Below are positions 62,740 to 64,000 of a DNA stretch of 64,000 bases, piece by piece (positions within the stretch are counted from its first letter, which is position 1; each line of letters opens with the position of its first letter). The position numbers and the translations under genes are program-made. Origin of the DNA: Paroedura picta (lineage: Eukaryota; Chordata; Lepidosauria; Squamata; Gekkonidae). The stretch is taken from NCBI RefSeq assembly GCF_049243985.1, contig NC_135381.1, positions 13,751,345 through 13,815,344 on the forward strand. Direction: 5' to 3'. A model generated the notes under the pieces. The model made no database searches. It worked only from the letters and a program-made list of their open reading frames with translations, and was not told where the DNA came from.

Positions 62740-62910
62740 TCCTTGTCTTATCCAAAAGTCTGATGGAAAAGCTCTGTTTTTCAGGCCCTGTGGAACAGTC
62801 TGAGTTCTGGTAGGACCTTGATCTCATTGGGGAGCTCATTCCACCAGGTTGGGGTCATGGAGGAGAAGGCTCTGGCTCCAGCTCCGGCTCCGGCTCCGGC
62901 TGAGACCAGG
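62740..62910 (-). mobile_element. L2 LINE 3' fragment
   Basis: GGGAGCTCATTCCACCAGGT is the inverse of the L2 ACCTGGTGGAATGAGCTCCC coding end. A GGCTCC hexamer run (62877-62900) lies in it. Confidence 0.75.
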
Positions 62911-63375
62911 TGGATTTAATAGTTGGCTTTAATGTTTTTGATTGCTCACCACCTTGAGGGTCCTAAGTTGGTGTAAAGGTAGCAGTAAAATGTTTCAAAT
63001 AAAGTATTTACGGACACCATCCCTGTTTTCTGGTACCTCTCCCTGACAAAATGATGTCCTGACTGTACTTTGGGAAGATTGCAGAATGCTTTCACTTTAG
63101 CTTTCCTTCTGGCCCTCCCATAGCTGCACTTTGCAGACAGTAAATCTTGCTGAGTATATCTGACTCAGCCTTTCCATAATACGTACTTCTACATCTAGTG
63201 TGCGATTAAACATGCTATTAAACTTTCACTGGGGAAATGGTATGCAAGAAAACTAATATGGGTAATATACTTACATGCTTCAGGAGGTAACATAGGGTAG
63301 GCAGTTGCATAATAAATAGGGATAGTAAACAGCAGAAGGGAAGGCATTTTCTCCAAAGACTTACTCCAACATTAC

Positions 63376-63480
63376 AAAATTTCAGTCCAGTGGCACCTTT
63401 AAGACCAACAACTATTTATTCAATTTTATTTAAAAGGGACTCAAATTTTGTTGTGCTACTTCAGACCAGCGTTGCTACCC
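63376..63480 (+). repeat. GTCCAGTGGCACC-family fragment
   Basis: TCAGTCCAGTGGCACCTTTA then AGACCAACAACTATTTATTC, followed by GTGCTACTTCAGACCAGCGT. Confidence 0.75.
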
Positions 63481-64000
63481 AACATTGTGGTTCTTTCTTT
63501 TGTAAGTGACTAGTAAATATATTTGAAAATGTTTTAATGTTAATATATTATTGTACATTTTTGGTTTTATTTTTAGCCATCTTAAGGACCTTTTTAGCCA
63601 AATGGCAGCATATTCCACCTTCCACCCCCCCCCCCAAATAACTAAAACAAGCCCATGAAATCAAGGGAACAGATTCTGCACATCTGGATCTCCAGGTCCC
63701 TGCTGGGGTTATCATCTGCAAAAGCTGAACAATAAATAATTTTAAAGACCATGAGAAAATGATGGCTAACATATGAGAACATAGCCCATGCTTTATTAGA
63801 ATATGCCATCTTTGTAATATATCAGAACTTCTTTTTGCAGCTCTGGGACATCTTTCCCATGAGTATTTCTTCAATAACTGAATAAACATCACAATTCCTT
63901 GAAATAAGGAACAGGTGGTAAGACTAGCATACCTCCCACATACACCAGATCTCAGAGATCAGACTTGACAGCTAAGGGCAGTAGCTGTTTATCCTAGTAG

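Larger units (their letters stand above)
61951..64000 (-). other. CABP7: CABP7 first intron (right end outside window)
   Basis: The upstream exon (human MPFHPVTAALMYRG...) was searched for on this strand and is not here. The stretch holds a repeat at 62274-62505, an inverse L2 end at 62740-62910 and a repeat fragment at 63376-63480. The rest is anonymous. Confidence 0.85.

Noticed and set aside
1-64000. Endogenous retrovirus or other capsid- or envelope-bearing element
   Set aside because: I saw no long terminal repeat pair, primer-binding site, or gag, protease, integrase or envelope-like translation. The reverse transcriptase remnants are all L2-like.
61951-64000. CABP7 first coding exon within the window
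   Set aside because: No minus-strand match to the conserved MPFHPVTAALMYRGIYTVPN start or to the PEDELEE end with a donor was found. It should lie to the right.

Overview
The window is vertebrate nuclear DNA, most likely from a squamate reptile. It holds parts or all of four host genes with short GT-AG exons: ASCC2, UQCR10, ZMAT5 and CABP7. They occur in the same order and relative orientation as on human chromosome 22q12, read in reverse. The squamate call rests on two Sauria-type SINEs (8141-8432 and about 54506-54779), on many L2 and CR1 LINE 3' ends, on an abundant tRNA-derived SINE, and on several hAT MITE families including SPIN-like copies. I cannot name the species.

Layout. 1-10364: the last four coding exons of ASCC2 (+), with an intron open to the left. 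10365-13305: ASCC2 3' UTR and a short convergent spacer. 13306-17080: complete UQCR10 (-), two exons. 17081-17459: a CpG-rich divergent promoter shared by UQCR10 and ZMAT5, with an NRF-1 palindrome and THAP11/ZNF143-type motifs. 17460-26410: complete ZMAT5 (+), 170 codons in five coding exons after a non-coding first exon. 26411-44610: a long repeat-rich spacer whose right part probably includes the CABP7 3' UTR. 44611-61950: the last four coding exons of CABP7 (-). 61951-64000: the CABP7 first intron, whose first exon lies beyond the window.

The genes are housekeeping or neuronal, with no operon-like logic: alkylation repair and ribosome rescue (ASCC2), respiratory complex III (UQCR10), minor spliceosome (ZMAT5), and Golgi calcium sensing (CABP7). 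No prokaryote-like system, CRISPR array, retroviral element or novel multigene system was found. The most interesting signals are in the transposons. A palindromic hAT MITE carries a THAP11/ZNF143 promoter motif in each arm. Four hAT families share an nnnTAnnn target duplication. SPIN-like elements have a known history of horizontal transfer. One SINE family forms multimers through a recurrent tail-to-body junction.
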